Assembly (NCBI GenBank): GCA_905221605.1
Contig: CAJNDS010002079.1
Span: forward strand, 1,786,001 to 1,850,000
Direction of reading: 5' to 3'
Length of the DNA stretch: 64,000 nt
Source: Symbiodinium natans
Taxonomy: Eukaryota; Sar; Dinophyceae; Suessiales; Symbiodiniaceae
Each line of letters starts with the position of its first letter. Position 1 is the first letter of the stretch. Positions 30,524 to 40,380 of this stretch are shown here, one piece after another. The notes beneath the pieces are model-generated. The model made no database searches, was not told the origin of the DNA, and saw only the letters and a list, made by a program, of their open reading frames with translations. Made by a program: the position numbers and the translations under genes.

Positions 30524-30850
30524 TAATCCGTTCCCCCTAATATTAATACCCCCCCAATATAAAGAACCCCCTGGCCCAAAATCCCGATCCCGTGCCTGTC
30601 CCTATTAAAACCTCTACAGAGAGAGGGGGGAGTTAGGGGGGGGGAGGGTTGGAAGCCGGAAGCAGAAACATGAACCTTTTCCAAACGTAGCTGTCTAGGC
30701 TTAGGCTGGGCTGCTGAGCCAGCGTGCTGCAATAAGGACGGGCTGGTTTTTCGGACAAACGATAAGAACCCCCCCTAATACAAAAAACCCTTTGGGGGTT
30801 TTTATACAAGGGAGGGGGGGGGGGCCTTTAATATTAGGGGGAACGGATTA
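30524..30850. mobile_element. TIR element inserted in a TTTAGGGG array
   Basis: TAATCCGTTCCCCCTAATA and TATTAGGGGGAACGGATTA are perfect inverted ends 327 bp apart. Inner C-rich and G-rich arms (TACCCCCCCAATATAAAG; GGGGTTTTTATAC) also pair. The flanks on both sides are TTTAGGGG-type repeat, so the element landed in, or recombined with, an array. No transposase frame. Confidence 0.82.
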
Positions 30851-30854
30851 GGGG

Positions 30855-30908
30855 TTTAGTGTTTAGGGTTTAGGGTTTAGGGTTTAGGGTTTAGGGTTTA
30901 GGGTTTGG
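30855..30908 (+). repeat. TTTAGGG array
   Basis: Seven units following the element at 30524-30850. Confidence 0.96.
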
Positions 30909-31067
30909 GGAAACCCCCAACCCCTGAATCCTCATCAACAGCAAGCCTCATTGGAACCCTTCCCTGCTTAAAAGGATTTTAGTTCCCTGAACGCTCAGCC
31001 CCACAAACCCTGAACCTTGTGATCCCAAGGCCCTTCAAGCCCTAAATTAAGCACCAAACCCGAAACC

Positions 31068-31247
31068 CGAAACCCGAAGCCCTAAGCCCTAAGCCCTAAA
31101 CCCTGAACCCTGAACCCTGAACCCTAAACCCTGAACCCTAAACCCTAAACCCTAAACCCTAAACCCTAAACCCTAAACCCTAAACCCTAAACCCTAAACC
31201 CTAAACCCTAAACCCTAAACCCTAAACCCTAAACCCTAAACCAAACC
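31068..31247 (-). repeat. CCCTAAA array, decayed left, pure right
   Basis: CCCGAAA, CCCTAAG and CCCTGAA variants give way to about 15 pure units. Confidence 0.97.
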
Positions 31248-31377
31248 TTAGAAGTAGTGACTCGTAGTGACGGGCGCGGCTCGTGTGGGCTTCTGCCATT
31301 CGATCGTGGAGCGTTTCGGGACTCCGCTGTCCGACCCATGGCCAGGAGGCCTCCTACCCCCTATCCTTCCTGTGCGT

Positions 31378-31520
31378 CAGGGTTTAGGGTTTAGGGTTTA
31401 GGGTTTAGGGTTTAGGGTTGAGGGTTGAGGGTTGAGGGTTGAGGGTTCCGGGTTCAGGGTTCAGGGTGTAGGGTTTAGGGTTTAGGTTTTTGGGGTTTTG
31501 CGGCTTAGGGTTTAGGGTTG
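31378..31520 (+). repeat. TTTAGGG and TTGAGGG arrays
   Basis: Five TTTAGGG units, then four consecutive TTGAGGG units (31418-31446), then mixed. A new block-wise variant. Confidence 0.95.
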
Positions 31521-31674
31521 CCCCTCTTATGTGCGTCCGGTTTTATACCGTAGCCCTATATCCATGAAGTAACTCTAAGGGGTAGACCCCAAGTCGTAAG
31601 TCCCTACACACTTCGGGTGTCACTTCAGGACTCCAGAAACATTTTTGAATAGGCTTTAGGTTTCAGGGTTTAGG

Positions 31675-32012
31675 GTTTAGGGGTTTAGGGTTTAGTTTAG
31701 GGGGGGGGTTCAGCTACCAGTGTTTTTAGGGTTTAGGGTGATAGAGTTTTATCGTTTTGTGTCTAAGGATGTAGGGGTTGGTTTAGGGTTTAGGGTTTAG
31801 GGGTTTAGGGGTTTAGGGGTTTAGGGGTTTAGGGGTTTAGGGGTTTAGGGGTTTAGGGGTTTAGGGGTTTAGGGGTTTAGGGGGTTAGGGGTTTAGGGGT
31901 TTAGGGGGGGTTTAGGGGTTAGGGGTTTAGGGGTTTAGGGGTTTAGGGGTTTAGGGGTTGAGGGGTTAGGGTTTAGGGTTTAGGGTTTAGGGTTTAGGGT
32001 TTAGGGTTTAGG
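31675..32012 (+). repeat. TTTAGGGG block ending in TTTAGGG
   Basis: About 20 consecutive 8-base TTTAGGGG units (31795-31965) with few errors, then seven-base units. The extra G shared by all units is a clear sign of tandem spread of one variant. Confidence 0.97.
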
Positions 32013-32094
32013 TCCTCTTGTTGACCAGAAGCCATAGCCCTGCAGTCATTTGGGTCTCATGGGTAGTAGTAAGTAGGTTCCGGGAGTCCCGGAG

Positions 32095-32155
32095 ACCCTA
32101 AACCCTAAACCCTAAACCCTAAACCCTAAACCCTAAACCCTAAACCCTAAACCCT
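32095..32155 (-). repeat. Pure CCCTAAA array
   Basis: Eight units. Confidence 0.97.
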
Positions 32156-32358
32156 GAGCCAGTAATGACTATCTCTTAGGTATGAGGCCGGTTGCACTAC
32201 TTATCACTCCGCTCAAAAACAACACACATGCCCCTCGATTGATAAACCATTAGGCCTTACTCAGGCCCCGCCAGCCTGAACATTTGCAGAGCCAGAACTC
32301 AGGGCAAATGGGAGGCCCCCCCCCCCTCTCTGCCTCTCCGCGCGCTCCTCCGCTTGTA

Positions 32359-32460
32359 TAGCATGGTCAGGCAGCTGCTGCGTCGTGTGCGCACTCGGCC
32401 AAAAACGACTCCAAATGAAGTGCCGGGCATTTTCTTTTGACCAGATCCCGGACATGAAAT
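32359..32460 (+). CDS. Weak candidate exon beside a TIR element
   Basis: A + frame reads CALGQKRLQMKCRAFSF then DQIPDMKCN up to the family C element at 32466. With the element removed between its GCAAC repeats it would continue RPCAEKA and stop. Other frames on both strands are also open, so this stays tentative. Confidence 0.25.
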
Positions 32461-32465
32461 GCAAC

Positions 32466-32572
32466 CCTAAGGGTCCATGTACCCATATAGTATATACTTG
32501 GGGCTTAAACCGGCTCCCATATGGTAGCTTTAGGACCCTAATATGTACTATATAGGTACATGGACCCTTGGG
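32466..32572. mobile_element. TIR element family C, intact reference copy
   Basis: CCTAAGGGTCCATGTACCC and GGTACATGGACCCTTGGG are inverted ends; GTATATACTTGGGGC and CCTAATATGTACTATA pair inside. GCAAC on both sides (32461-32465, 32573-32577) is a candidate 5-bp target duplication. This copy shows what other family C copies looked like before interruption. Confidence 0.87.
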
Positions 32573-32577
32573 GCAAC

Positions 32578-33060
32578 AGACCTTGCGCCGAAAAAGCTTA
32601 GGAGAAGAAAGCATCCCAATATCTCACGTCTGCCTGGAAACCCGCACACCTGGCGCACTCCTGCACAGGGGATGTGCCTTAGGAGTTGGGTGCAGGATGT
32701 TTTTAGCCAGAGTTGTGCCGCCAGAGATGTGCTGTCGGACTGGAGGCTGCCAAGAGAATGCATTTCGCGCAGTACCGAAGCTTGGTAGCCCAGAGGTAGC
32801 CTTGTTCCGGGCTCCCTTATGAAACCTAGACAACCAAAAAAAGGGGGGTACCCTCATATTGAAACTGTGGCTTCTGGGCTACCAAGGAGGAAGAAGAATC
32901 GGCTTCCGTACTGGAACCACAGATCACAAAACCTCCTGCAAGCAAGGGGGGCCTTGTTTTACCGTGCGAGCAGGCCTAGGAGCCTCTTGCCATCGGAAAT
33001 ACCTGGTCCACGTGCCCAAACGAGAGCATGGGTTGATGGGTGGATCCACGAGGCCACGTG
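32578..33060. other. Unique region, no gene assigned
   Basis: Both strands hold frames of 70-85 codons (for example 32568-32822 + and 32624-32857 -). The two strands are open over the same bases and neither has a recognisable domain, so no choice is made. Confidence 0.4.
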
Positions 33061-33165
33061 TAGGGTTTAGGGTTTAGGGTTTGGGGTTTAGGGTTTAGGG
33101 TTTAGGGTTTAGGGTTTAGGTTTTAGGGTTTAGGGTTTAGGGTTTAGGGTTTAGGGTTTAGGATC
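33060..33165 (+). repeat. TTTAGGG array
   Basis: About 15 units with one TTTGGGG and one TTTTAGGG variant. Confidence 0.97.
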
Positions 33166-33181
33166 GTGGGCCCTGATCTCT

Positions 33182-33334
33182 TTGCGAACTTTTTTCTGTC
33201 GGTTCAAGCTCTGCAAGAATCGCATGACGGTCCTTTGGGCTGAGCATTTTGCGCCGGTCCTCTCCCTTCCGTCTGTGGCACGAAGTGTCCGAAGGGTTGG
33301 GACCAGTGAATCCCGGACATCTGCGAAGCCTAGG
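33182..33334 (+). CDS. Candidate exon, basic product
   Basis: Fifty-one codons: LRTFFCRFKLCKNRMTVL, WAEHFAPVLSLPSVARSV, RRVGTSESRTSAKPR, then TGA. Minus-strand frames of similar length overlap, so strand is uncertain. A family A element follows. Confidence 0.33.
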
Positions 33335-33362
33335 TGAAGGAAGGGTCGGGTCCACGTTCCCA

Positions 33363-33570
33363 CTTGGAGGTTCAGGGCACTTAGAACCCAAGTATACAAG
33401 TAGTTCCAACCCACCCATGAGCCCTGTTATTATACTTGGGATATAAGTACAGCTATCATGGGGTTTAACCCTAAACCCTAAACCCTAAACCCTAAACCCT
33501 AAACCCTAAACCCTAAACCCTAAACCCTAAACCCTGATGATCGGGTTACCAAGTACCAGAAACCTCCAAG
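33363..33570. mobile_element. TIR element family A split by a CCCTAAA array
   Basis: Both ends are clear (CTTGGAGGTTCAGGGCAC; GTACCAGAAACCTCCAAG). At AGCTATCATGGGG the element stops, CCCTAAA units run from about 33467 to 33535, and it resumes as ATCGGGTTACCAAG. Intact copies read TATAATTGGGTTACC there, so AT.xGGG appears on both sides of the array like a short target duplication. Confidence 0.85.
33467..33535 (-). repeat. CCCTAAA array inside a TIR element
   Basis: About ten perfect units within the family A element at 33363-33570. Confidence 0.98.
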
Positions 33571-33642
33571 CGCCCTCCTCTCCTTGCTTCCTGTGGCGCC
33601 CGCACGGTCCATGGTGAAGCACCGGTGATGCCCGAAAGTCAA

Positions 33643-33990
33643 AGATATATATATATATACATACATATATATAAATATAAATGAATATATATATATATAC
33701 ATATACATAAGTATATATATATATATATGTATATAAGGTGTCGGAATAAGTACTTAGGGTCCCTCGAGAATTATACTACAAGTACCCCCCCCCCAAAAAA
33801 AAAACTATTCTAGTTACTAAGGCTCCTGTAGTATGCATATCTATATATATATACATACATATAGACACACACACATACACGCACATGTACGTGTGTATAC
33901 ATACATATATGCACAGACACATATGTGTGTATGTGTATGTATATATGGAATTATTTTTTTATTATACGTGTGTGTGTGTGTGTTGTGGGT
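33643..33990. repeat. TA, CA and GT microsatellites
   Basis: TA tracts (33645-33740), CATA/CACA tracts (33840-33950) and a TG tract (33968-33984). Open frames of Y/I/H or V/C residues on both strands are artefacts. Confidence 0.95.
33744..33828. repeat. Copy 1 of a C-run/A-run repeat family
   Basis: AATAAGTACTTAGGGTCCC, CTACAAGTACCCCCC, A9, CTATTCTAGTTACTAAG. It resembles 35330-35432. Confidence 0.6.
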
Positions 33991-34122
33991 GCATGCGTTG
34001 GTTTTATGTTGCTTATGTACGATTTTGTTTGTCTGCATCTTACTGTGATTCGTTTGTTCTCGTCTGTCGATGGGACTTTATGTCTATCTGCGTCGTTGAC
34101 ACAGCTGTGTTTTGTTTGTTTG

Positions 34123-34245
34123 CTTAGTAACCCGATTATAACTGTACTTATACCCCAATTATATCCCTGTTAGGGACCTAACGGGCTTGCAAGTGTGTTA
34201 TAACTACACGGATAATTTGGTTGCTAAGTACCCTGAACCTCCAAG
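34123..34245. mobile_element. TIR element family A, left end truncated
   Basis: CTTAGTAACCCGATTATAAC through GTACCCTGAACCTCCAAG. The first ~17 bases (CTTGGAGG...) are missing, replaced by TTTGTTTG text. Confidence 0.78.
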
Positions 34246-34312
34246 TCTAGTTATATGGGGGGGTTTCCGACAGTAGGGGGTGCCCGTTTGGGGTTCCTCC
34301 AATGAGGATCAT

Positions 34313-34582
34313 TCCCTAAACCCTAAACCCTAAACCCTAAACCCTAAACCCTAAACCCTAAACCCTAAACCCTATGAGTATGTGTAGGATTCTGTAGGAT
34401 GTCGAGATGGCAGTAGGAGGTCATGAGGACCCTGAGCTGCACCTCGTGATATCCCCCCACCTCAGCTCCTAGGGTGTGTAGAAAGGCGGGCACAGAGGCT
34501 TAGGGTTTAGGGTTTAGGGTTTAGGGTTTAGGGTTTTTGGTTTAGGGTTTAGGGTTTAGGGTTTAGGGTTTAGGGTTTAGCC
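34313..34582. repeat. Opposed arrays around a unique spacer
   Basis: CCCTAAA (34313-34373), 120 unique bases, then TTTAGGG (34499-34582). Confidence 0.96.
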
Positions 34583-34794
34583 TTCAGGGTTGCGGGTCCC
34601 GGGAAGCTAAGATGGGGCTCTTTCTAATCAATCGAAAACTGCAAGGTAGCCACAAGAAAAGTTGGACTTCGCCAGCAGGCAAATCCTTACACTTTCCGGC
34701 GTACATTCACAAAAGGCTAAACCCTACTGAAACTGAAGTTTCAGCTTTTGGTGGGTCGGGGTAGCGGACAGTAGGCTTCAGGGTTTCGGGCTGC

Positions 34795-34899
34795 TTGCCA
34801 TCTGCTGTGCCTATCCCACAGTCCGCTCTGTACAGCGAAGGGCTTGCCTTGAGGCACGCCCTTCGACAGCAAGTGCAAAGCTGGACGTCGCCAAACCTG
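34795..34899 (+). CDS. Candidate exon with acceptor, unknown product
   Basis: CTGTGCCTATCCCACAG is a pyrimidine-rich acceptor at 34821. The frame reads SALYSEGLALRHALRQQV then QSWTSPNL to a TGA, also open upstream as LPSAVPIPQ. Helical, soluble. A minus-strand frame overlaps. Family unknown. Confidence 0.42.
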
Positions 34900-35054
34900 T
34901 GAAAGTTCAAAGCCCTAGACCCTAGCCCTAAACCCTAAACCCTAAACCCTAAACCCTCGCATGCATTCCTTATTATGGCTCCCTGGCTTCAGCTTCTGGG
35001 ACAGTTCTGAGGGGGCCCTTGAGGTTTTTGGATCCAACAGTGGGAAGGGGGGGG

Positions 35055-35155
35055 GTGGGTTTAGGGTTTAGGGTTTAGGGTTTAGGGTTTAGGGTTTAGG
35101 GTTTAGGGTTTAGGGTTTAGGGTTTAGGGTTTAGGGTTTAGGGTTTAGTATTTAG
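35055..35155 (+). repeat. Pure TTTAGGG array
   Basis: Fourteen units after a G9 run. Confidence 0.98.
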
Positions 35156-35329
35156 TTCAGGGTCGTAATGAGAGTTCGCCAATTGTTGGCACACTGAGGG
35201 CCTGCCCAAAACTCCCTTTAAAACTCCCGAAGCCCTATACACCAGGGTTTAGGGTTTTAGGGTTTAGGGCCTCAACTCCCAAAAACCCTTAAACTTGAGC
35301 CCTCTAGACCCCAAGATAATTCTAAATGG

Positions 35330-35432
35330 TTCTATAGGGGTCGGAACCATTTCTAATATTATTCCCTTAGGACCCCTATATACATCTACTATGATACCCC
35401 CCCCCCCAAAAAAAAAAAAACCTATTCTAATT
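35330..35432. repeat. Copy 2 of a C-run/A-run repeat family
   Basis: GGGGTCGGAACCATTTC, CTATGATACCCCCC, A12, CCTATTCTAATTATTAG. The C-run then A-run then CTATTCTA order is shared with 33744-33828. Confidence 0.6.
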
Positions 35433-35479
35433 ATTAGCCCTAAACCCTAAACCCTAAACCCTAAACCCTACATTACACC

Positions 35480-36600
35480 CCCGTGTTGCTTGGGAATCGA
35501 GCGGCGTCCAGCCCAAATCAGCCCTGGAAGTAGGCGCCAGGTCCCGCACCGACTTGTAGCAGGCTGGTTTTAGAAGATTAGGGTTGAGAAGTTTAGGGTT
35601 TAGGGTTTGGGGTTTAGGGTTTAGGGTTGGGGTTTGGGGTTTAGGGTTTAGGGTTTAGGCGCTCAGGTTCGGGGTGTAGGGGTTTAGTGTTTAGGTTTGG
35701 GGTTTAGAGGTTTAGGCTTTAGATTAGGGGTTTAGGTTTGGGGTTTAGGGGTCTAGAGGGATGTTTTCGGGTTTAGGGGTCTAGGGTTCCGGGTATAGTT
35801 TCATTAGGGTTAGGTTTAGCAGTTTAAGGAGTTCAGGGTTTAGAGGTTTAAGAGCTTAGAGCTCACGCGCTTTGATTCTACCCTTAACCCCAAGCTGAAA
35901 ACAGCAAGATAAAACTAAACCCTCAAACCCAGGAAGAAGAGGCGTTAGGTTCCTGGTGTCGCGTCGCCAGGGTTTACTGTTACAAGGTAGGACCGTGGGA
36001 TCTTCCATAGTTCCCTTGTTGGCTTTTAAGAGGATCATATTTATTGTAGGAATTAGGAATTGGGGTTTTAGGGATTCGGGTTTAGAGTCTGTCTGTGGGG
36101 AAACCCTACTTTCAGAGCTTTCTGGATCTTATCGCGCTTAGAAGTTTTAGGCATTCAAAGGCTTCTTTGGGGTTTGGGGTTTCCAGAGAATCGGGGATTT
36201 CGGGGTAGGGTTGCAAGGGTTTCCAACCACGCTTATGCTAGCAAGGGGTGCTTGTAGAGTTGATGCTGCTTAGAGCTCTAACTTGTTCAGGGCTTTGTTT
36301 GGGGTTTATGGTCAGGCCTTCATCGGGCTTAGTTTTTAGCGCTTCAGTGTGTTCCGCCAGGACTTATAGAGTTCAGGATTTAGTTAGAAAGCTTTGTTAA
36401 GTTGTTTGTCACTGAGTTTATGTCTGGCAGGGCGTTCAGGGTGCTTCCTAGAGATTTCAGGGTTTAGGGTAGCTCCTATAGGACTTTAGGTTTTCAGAGG
36501 GCTTAGGGCTTAGGGCTTAGGGCTTAGGTTTAGGGTCTAGGGTTTAGGGTTTAGGGTTTCGGGTTTAGGGCTTAGGGTTTAGGATTTAGGGTTTAGGGCG
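35480..36600. other. Degenerate filler, no clear gene
   Basis: TTTAGGG-derived text with many variants (35580-35860, 36470-36600). A weak + frame (CLGIERRPAQISPGSRRQ) lies at 35486-35570. The rest is G/T-rich unique sequence. Confidence 0.5.
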
Positions 36601-36623
36601 TTTAGCAGGGCAAACAAGACGGA

Positions 36624-36809
36624 ATGCCGGCCCTCCCCGCCGAAGCCAATCATACAGCAGGCAAAGGTTCAGAGAAACCATTATTCGTTCATGGGCTCCT
36701 CAGGGGGGCACCCGCTCGTTTTTGTAGGTTACCTAGGAAAGACCTACAAGATGTATCTGAGACATTTAAGATCGCTTGCACACTGCCTGGCAACTTATCA
36801 AGTCCCTAA
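36624..36809 (+). CDS. Weak candidate exon region
   Basis: Sixty-one codons from an ATG: MPALPAEANHTAGKGSEKP, LFVHGLLRGAPARFCRLPR, KDLQDVSETFKIACTLPGN. It contains AAAGACCTACAAG and GTAGGTTACC pieces shared with other sites (883, 37645). Product unknown. Confidence 0.28.
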   Translation: MPALPAEANHTAGKGSEKPLFVHGLLRGAPARFCRLPRKDLQDVSETFKIACTLPGNLSSP

Positions 36810-36964
36810 ACCCTATGGTGCCTTGATAAAAAGGTTAGCCCTAGACCCTAAACCGTAAAACAAAACAGTGCTCCCTGCTTTGGGAGGGTCCTTTTGCGGG
36901 GTGTCGTCCTTTGGGTCCTGTGACATCACCCGCGCGTGCATCTGGAAAACAGATGGAGCTTCCT

Positions 36965-37172
36965 GAACCCTAAACCCTAAACCCCAACCCCAAACCCCAA
37001 ACCCCAAACCCTAAACCCTAAACCCTAAACCCTAATTCCTAAACCCTAAACCCTAAACCCTAAACCCTAAACCCTAAACCCTAAACCCTAAACCCTAAAC
37101 CCTAAACCCTAAACCCTAAACCCTAAACCCTAAACCCTAAACCCTAAACCCTAAACCCTAAACCCTAAACCC
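36965..37172 (-). repeat. Long CCCTAAA array
   Basis: CCCCAAA variants first, then about 19 perfect units (37036-37172). Confidence 0.98.
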
Positions 37173-37300
37173 AAAGCCTAAGCCTTTAAGTCTGTGAGGC
37201 CTGTGATGGTGTTGGGACTTCCGAGGCGCTGGTGCAGAGGGGGGGGGGGGGCGCGGGGGCTGAGGGTTTAGAGTTTAGGTTCTTTTCCCTTCGGGAGCGT

Positions 37301-37357
37301 CCCTAAACCCTAAACCCTAAACCCTAAACCCTAAACCCTAAACCCTAAACCCTAAAC
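37301..37357 (-). repeat. Pure CCCTAAA array
   Basis: Eight units. It follows a G12 run at 37240-37251. Confidence 0.97.
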
Positions 37358-37439
37358 CGCCAGTCCTCAGCTCCAAGCCATCCCTCGCTTTGGGCATCCC
37401 TTATCAGAACACGCGGAGGGGTTTAGGCGGGTTAGGGTG

Positions 37440-37990
37440 CCTACAACCCTAAATCCTTAACCCTTAACCCTAAACCCCTTAAATCCTGAAACCCTCAAAC
37501 CCTGAAACCCTTAAACCCTAGACCCTAAACCCCGACCCTAGGCCCTACAAATCCGAAACCCTAAACCGGGGAGTCTTTACGTGGAGGCCGCTGAGTCACG
37601 ATCGGCCCCGACTCCCCCAACCTTCAACACCCCAAACTGCTTGTGCAGGTTACCTGGGAATTCTATAGTGTTTGTTTAGCGTACTTGCCCTACAAAAACC
37701 CTAAACCCTAGACCCTAGACCCTAAACCCTAAACCCTAACCCTAAGACCCTAAATGCTAAACCCGAAACCCTAAACTTCACTCCCGGGGAAGGTCGCGAT
37801 GTTCCCTGCAGAGTCTCTGTCCGAGCCTTGCACGTCGAACTCGCCGCCATTATCCCCTGGACCCCCCCGAGGGTTTAGGGTTTCGGGTTAGTGTTTAGGG
37901 TTTAGGGTTTCGGGTTTAGCGTTTAGGGTTTAGGGTTTCGGGTAACCTTCAGCCCTAAACCCACAAGCCCCGAACCCTAAACCCTTGAGC
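37440..37990. repeat. Degenerate CCCTAAA and TTTAGGG filler
   Basis: A weak + frame VAMFPAESLSEPCTSNSP lies at 37790-37866 between the two orientations. Confidence 0.7.
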
Positions 37991-38072
37991 CCACCACGCC
38001 CCCTGAGCACGGGATCTTTCAAAAACCCTCGATGGGGCAGATGGTTTGGGGTTGAAGGTTTGTGGATGTCCT

Positions 38073-38208
38073 CTTGGAGGTTCATGGTACTTAGTAAGCC
38101 AATTGTCGCTGCACTGGTAACCCAGCTAGACCCCATTAGGGCACTTAAGGGGCTTACTAGTGGGTCTTAGCTGCACTTTTAATTGGGTGATAAGTGCCCT
38201 GAACCAAG
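38073..38208. mobile_element. TIR element family A
   Basis: CTTGGAGGTTCATGGTACTT and AAGTGCCCTGAACCAAG with TA after it. The right end has lost CTC from ACCTCCAAG. No array. Confidence 0.84.
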
Positions 38209-38394
38209 TAGGGATTAGGGTTTATTTAGGTTCAGGGTTTAGGATGTAGGGTTTGGAGCTTCGGGGTGTGGGGTTTGGACGCCATAACCCCTATCACTTG
38301 AAGCCGATTATAGTCCGACCACCTGCCTTCCTTTTGCCATGATTGTTGACCCTTTCCTGCCCGCCCTCACGTCTTGAAGGGGTTGGAGTCTGGC

Positions 38395-38475
38395 TAAACC
38401 CTAAACCCTAAACCCTAAACCCTAAACCCTAAACCCTAAACCCTTAACCCTTAAACCCTAAACCCTAAACCCTTA
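38395..38475 (-). repeat. CCCTAAA array with CCCTTAA variants
   Basis: About eleven units. Confidence 0.96.
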
Positions 38476-38774
38476 AACCAGCTTCGGGTTCCTGAGTTCA
38501 GGGCATCCCTGAGAATTTTAATATGACTAATCGAAACTGAAGGGCCCAGAGTTTAGGGTTTAGGGTTTAGGGTCTGTGTAGTTGATCTCTGGCCGTAGCA
38601 GGAAAACATATTATATGTGCCTTAAGCACCTACGAGTTTGTGGGCTCTGCAAGGGGATTCATATCATCCCATCGATGAGTCTAAGACTTTGTGGCTTTGT
38701 GGTGCTATACTGTAACTTTAGATCCTTAGCCTTTTTGGCTTTTTTGGGTTGCTTAACAAGGCAGCTAGAAATTT

Positions 38775-39050
38775 CCTAAACCCTAAACCCTAAACCCTAA
38801 ACCCTAAACCCTAAACCCTAAACCCTTCTGACTGCAGCCAAGAAAAGCTTTGTGTAGGATCCACTAGTAACCTGCAGAAGAGTAGGTTTAGGGTTCTTGA
38901 GGAAGCACTTTGGAGTCGAGTTCTTGGCGTTTAGGGTTTAGGGTTTAGGGTTTAGGGTTTAGGGTTTAGGGTTTAGGGTTTTTTAGGGTTTAGGGTTTAG
39001 GGCTCAGGGTTTAGGGTTTAGGGCTCAGGGCTCTAGGGTTGAGGGTGCCG
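38775..39050. repeat. Opposed arrays
   Basis: CCCTAAA (38775-38826), 100 unique bases, TTTAGGG (38932-39050). Confidence 0.95.
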
Positions 39051-39245
39051 GTTTAGGGTTTGGCGCATAGGGTTTCTTCATTCCAAGCCGACAGATGAGT
39101 CAGATGACCCCCGAAAGCACGGAGTGCCCGCCCCAAACCCCCCCAAACTTCGACTTAGAGTGTGAGGGATTAGGGTTCATGGGTTTAGGGTTTATGGGTT
39201 TAGGGTTTAGGGTTGAGGGTTTAGGGTTTAGGGTTTAGGCTCCAA

Positions 39246-39326
39246 ACGCCCGCTACAAGGCTGCTGGCCCGCCTCAGGGGTGAGCTTGAGGAGGAGAGGC
39301 GGCGCACGGCCACGCCACTCTGGCTG
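39246..39326 (+). CDS. Candidate exon, charged helix
   Basis: The + frame reads TPATRLLARLRGELEEER then RRTATPLWLG between TTTAGGG arrays. GCCTCAGGGGTGAG holds both AG and GTGAG sites, so the limits are unclear. Family unknown. Confidence 0.37.
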
Positions 39327-39339
39327 GGGTTTCGAGTTC

Positions 39340-39452
39340 GGGGTTTAGGGTTTAGGGTTTAGGGTTTAGGGTTTAGGGTTTAGGGTTTAGGGTTTAGGGT
39401 TTAGGGTTTAGGGTTTAGGGTTTAGGGTTTATCGTTTAGGGTTTAGGGTTTG
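39340..39452 (+). repeat. TTTAGGG array
   Basis: About 15 units, one TATCGTT variant. Confidence 0.97.
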
Positions 39453-39618
39453 TCCAGGTTGCGGGGGGGTTCTGTGTGGTTTCTGTGGGCGCACCTGGTG
39501 TGTGAACTCAAGGATGCCCTTCTGAACGCCCTAAACCTTAAACATTAAACCCTAAACCCTAAACCCTAAACCCCAAACCCCAAACCCTAAACCCTAATGT
39601 TGCACTGTCTTTAGTATG

Positions 39619-39707
39619 CCCCCCCCCCCCCCCCCCCCCAACAAATTTGGACCCTCTATAAACGCGTGGCCCGGCGACCCCCCCAAACAAATTGGGGGGG
39701 GGGGGGG
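39619..39707. repeat. C21 ... G14 homopolymer pair
   Basis: C21 (39619-39639), ACAAATTTGG, then CCCCCCCAAACAAATTGG and G14 (39694-39707). The AACAAATT-G motif accompanies both runs. Confidence 0.93.
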
Positions 39708-39724
39708 AACCGCCCTCAGGGCCT

Positions 39725-39900
39725 CAAGCCTTTAGGACCTCAAGGCCTGAAGCTTTCCAGCCTTTAAGATTCCTGGAGCCCAAGGCCCTCGGGGCCTCAA
39801 GCCTTACTGCGTAAGCCCTTAACCCAAAACACAAACCCTCAAAAAAAAATCATCCGAAAAAAAACTTGTTATTATAGAGGGTAGCCAGACAAACTTACTA
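39725..39900. repeat. Duplicated module, copy 1
   Basis: CCTGGAGCCCAAGGCCCTC, GCCTCAAGCCTTACTGCG, CTTAACCCAAAACACAAACC, A9 and AAAAACTTGTTATTATAG. Copy 2 lies at 40028-40155. Confidence 0.88.
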
Positions 39901-40027
39901 AAAACAGTCTGACCGGCCCGTGGGCTACCTATCACAAAATTTGTTTGGGGCCTCGTTTCGTAATGAATTTCCATTAGGATTTACATGGGATTGGCCGGGC
40001 TTAGATTTCTGGATTCTCCGCGCTCTG

Positions 40028-40155
40028 GCTCTTTAAGGTTCCTGGAGCCCAAGCCCTCAGGGCTTCAAGCCTTACTGCGAAAGCTCTTAACCCAAAGCAC
40101 AAACCCTTAAACAAAAAAAAAACGTCCGGAAAAAACTTGTGATAATAGCGGGTAC
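40028..40155. repeat. Duplicated module, copy 2
   Basis: CCTGGAGCCCAAGCCCTCAG, CTTAACCCAAAGCACAAACC, A9, AAAAACTTGTGATAATAG, collinear with copy 1 about 290 bp upstream. Confidence 0.88.
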
Positions 40156-40233
40156 CCTGAACAAACTCGGTTCGCTGAATAAATTTTCGAAACTTGTGAT
40201 TATAGACCCTCCTTATACTAAAAGCAGTCCAAC

Positions 40234-40365
40234 ATTAAACCCTAAACCCTAAACCCTAAACCCTAAACCCTAAACCCTAAACCCTAAACCCTAAACCCTA
40301 AACCCTAAACCCTAAACCCTAAACCCTAAACCCTAAACCCTAAACCCTAGCCCTAAACCCTAAAG
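40234..40365 (-). repeat. Long CCCTAAA array
   Basis: About 17 units, nearly pure. Confidence 0.98.
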
Positions 40366-40380
40366 CACCTGAGACCCAAG

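Noticed and set aside
33833..34048. ORFs of Y/I/H/V/C residues at 33520-34173 and 44726-45004
   Set aside because: They translate TA/CA/GT microsatellites.
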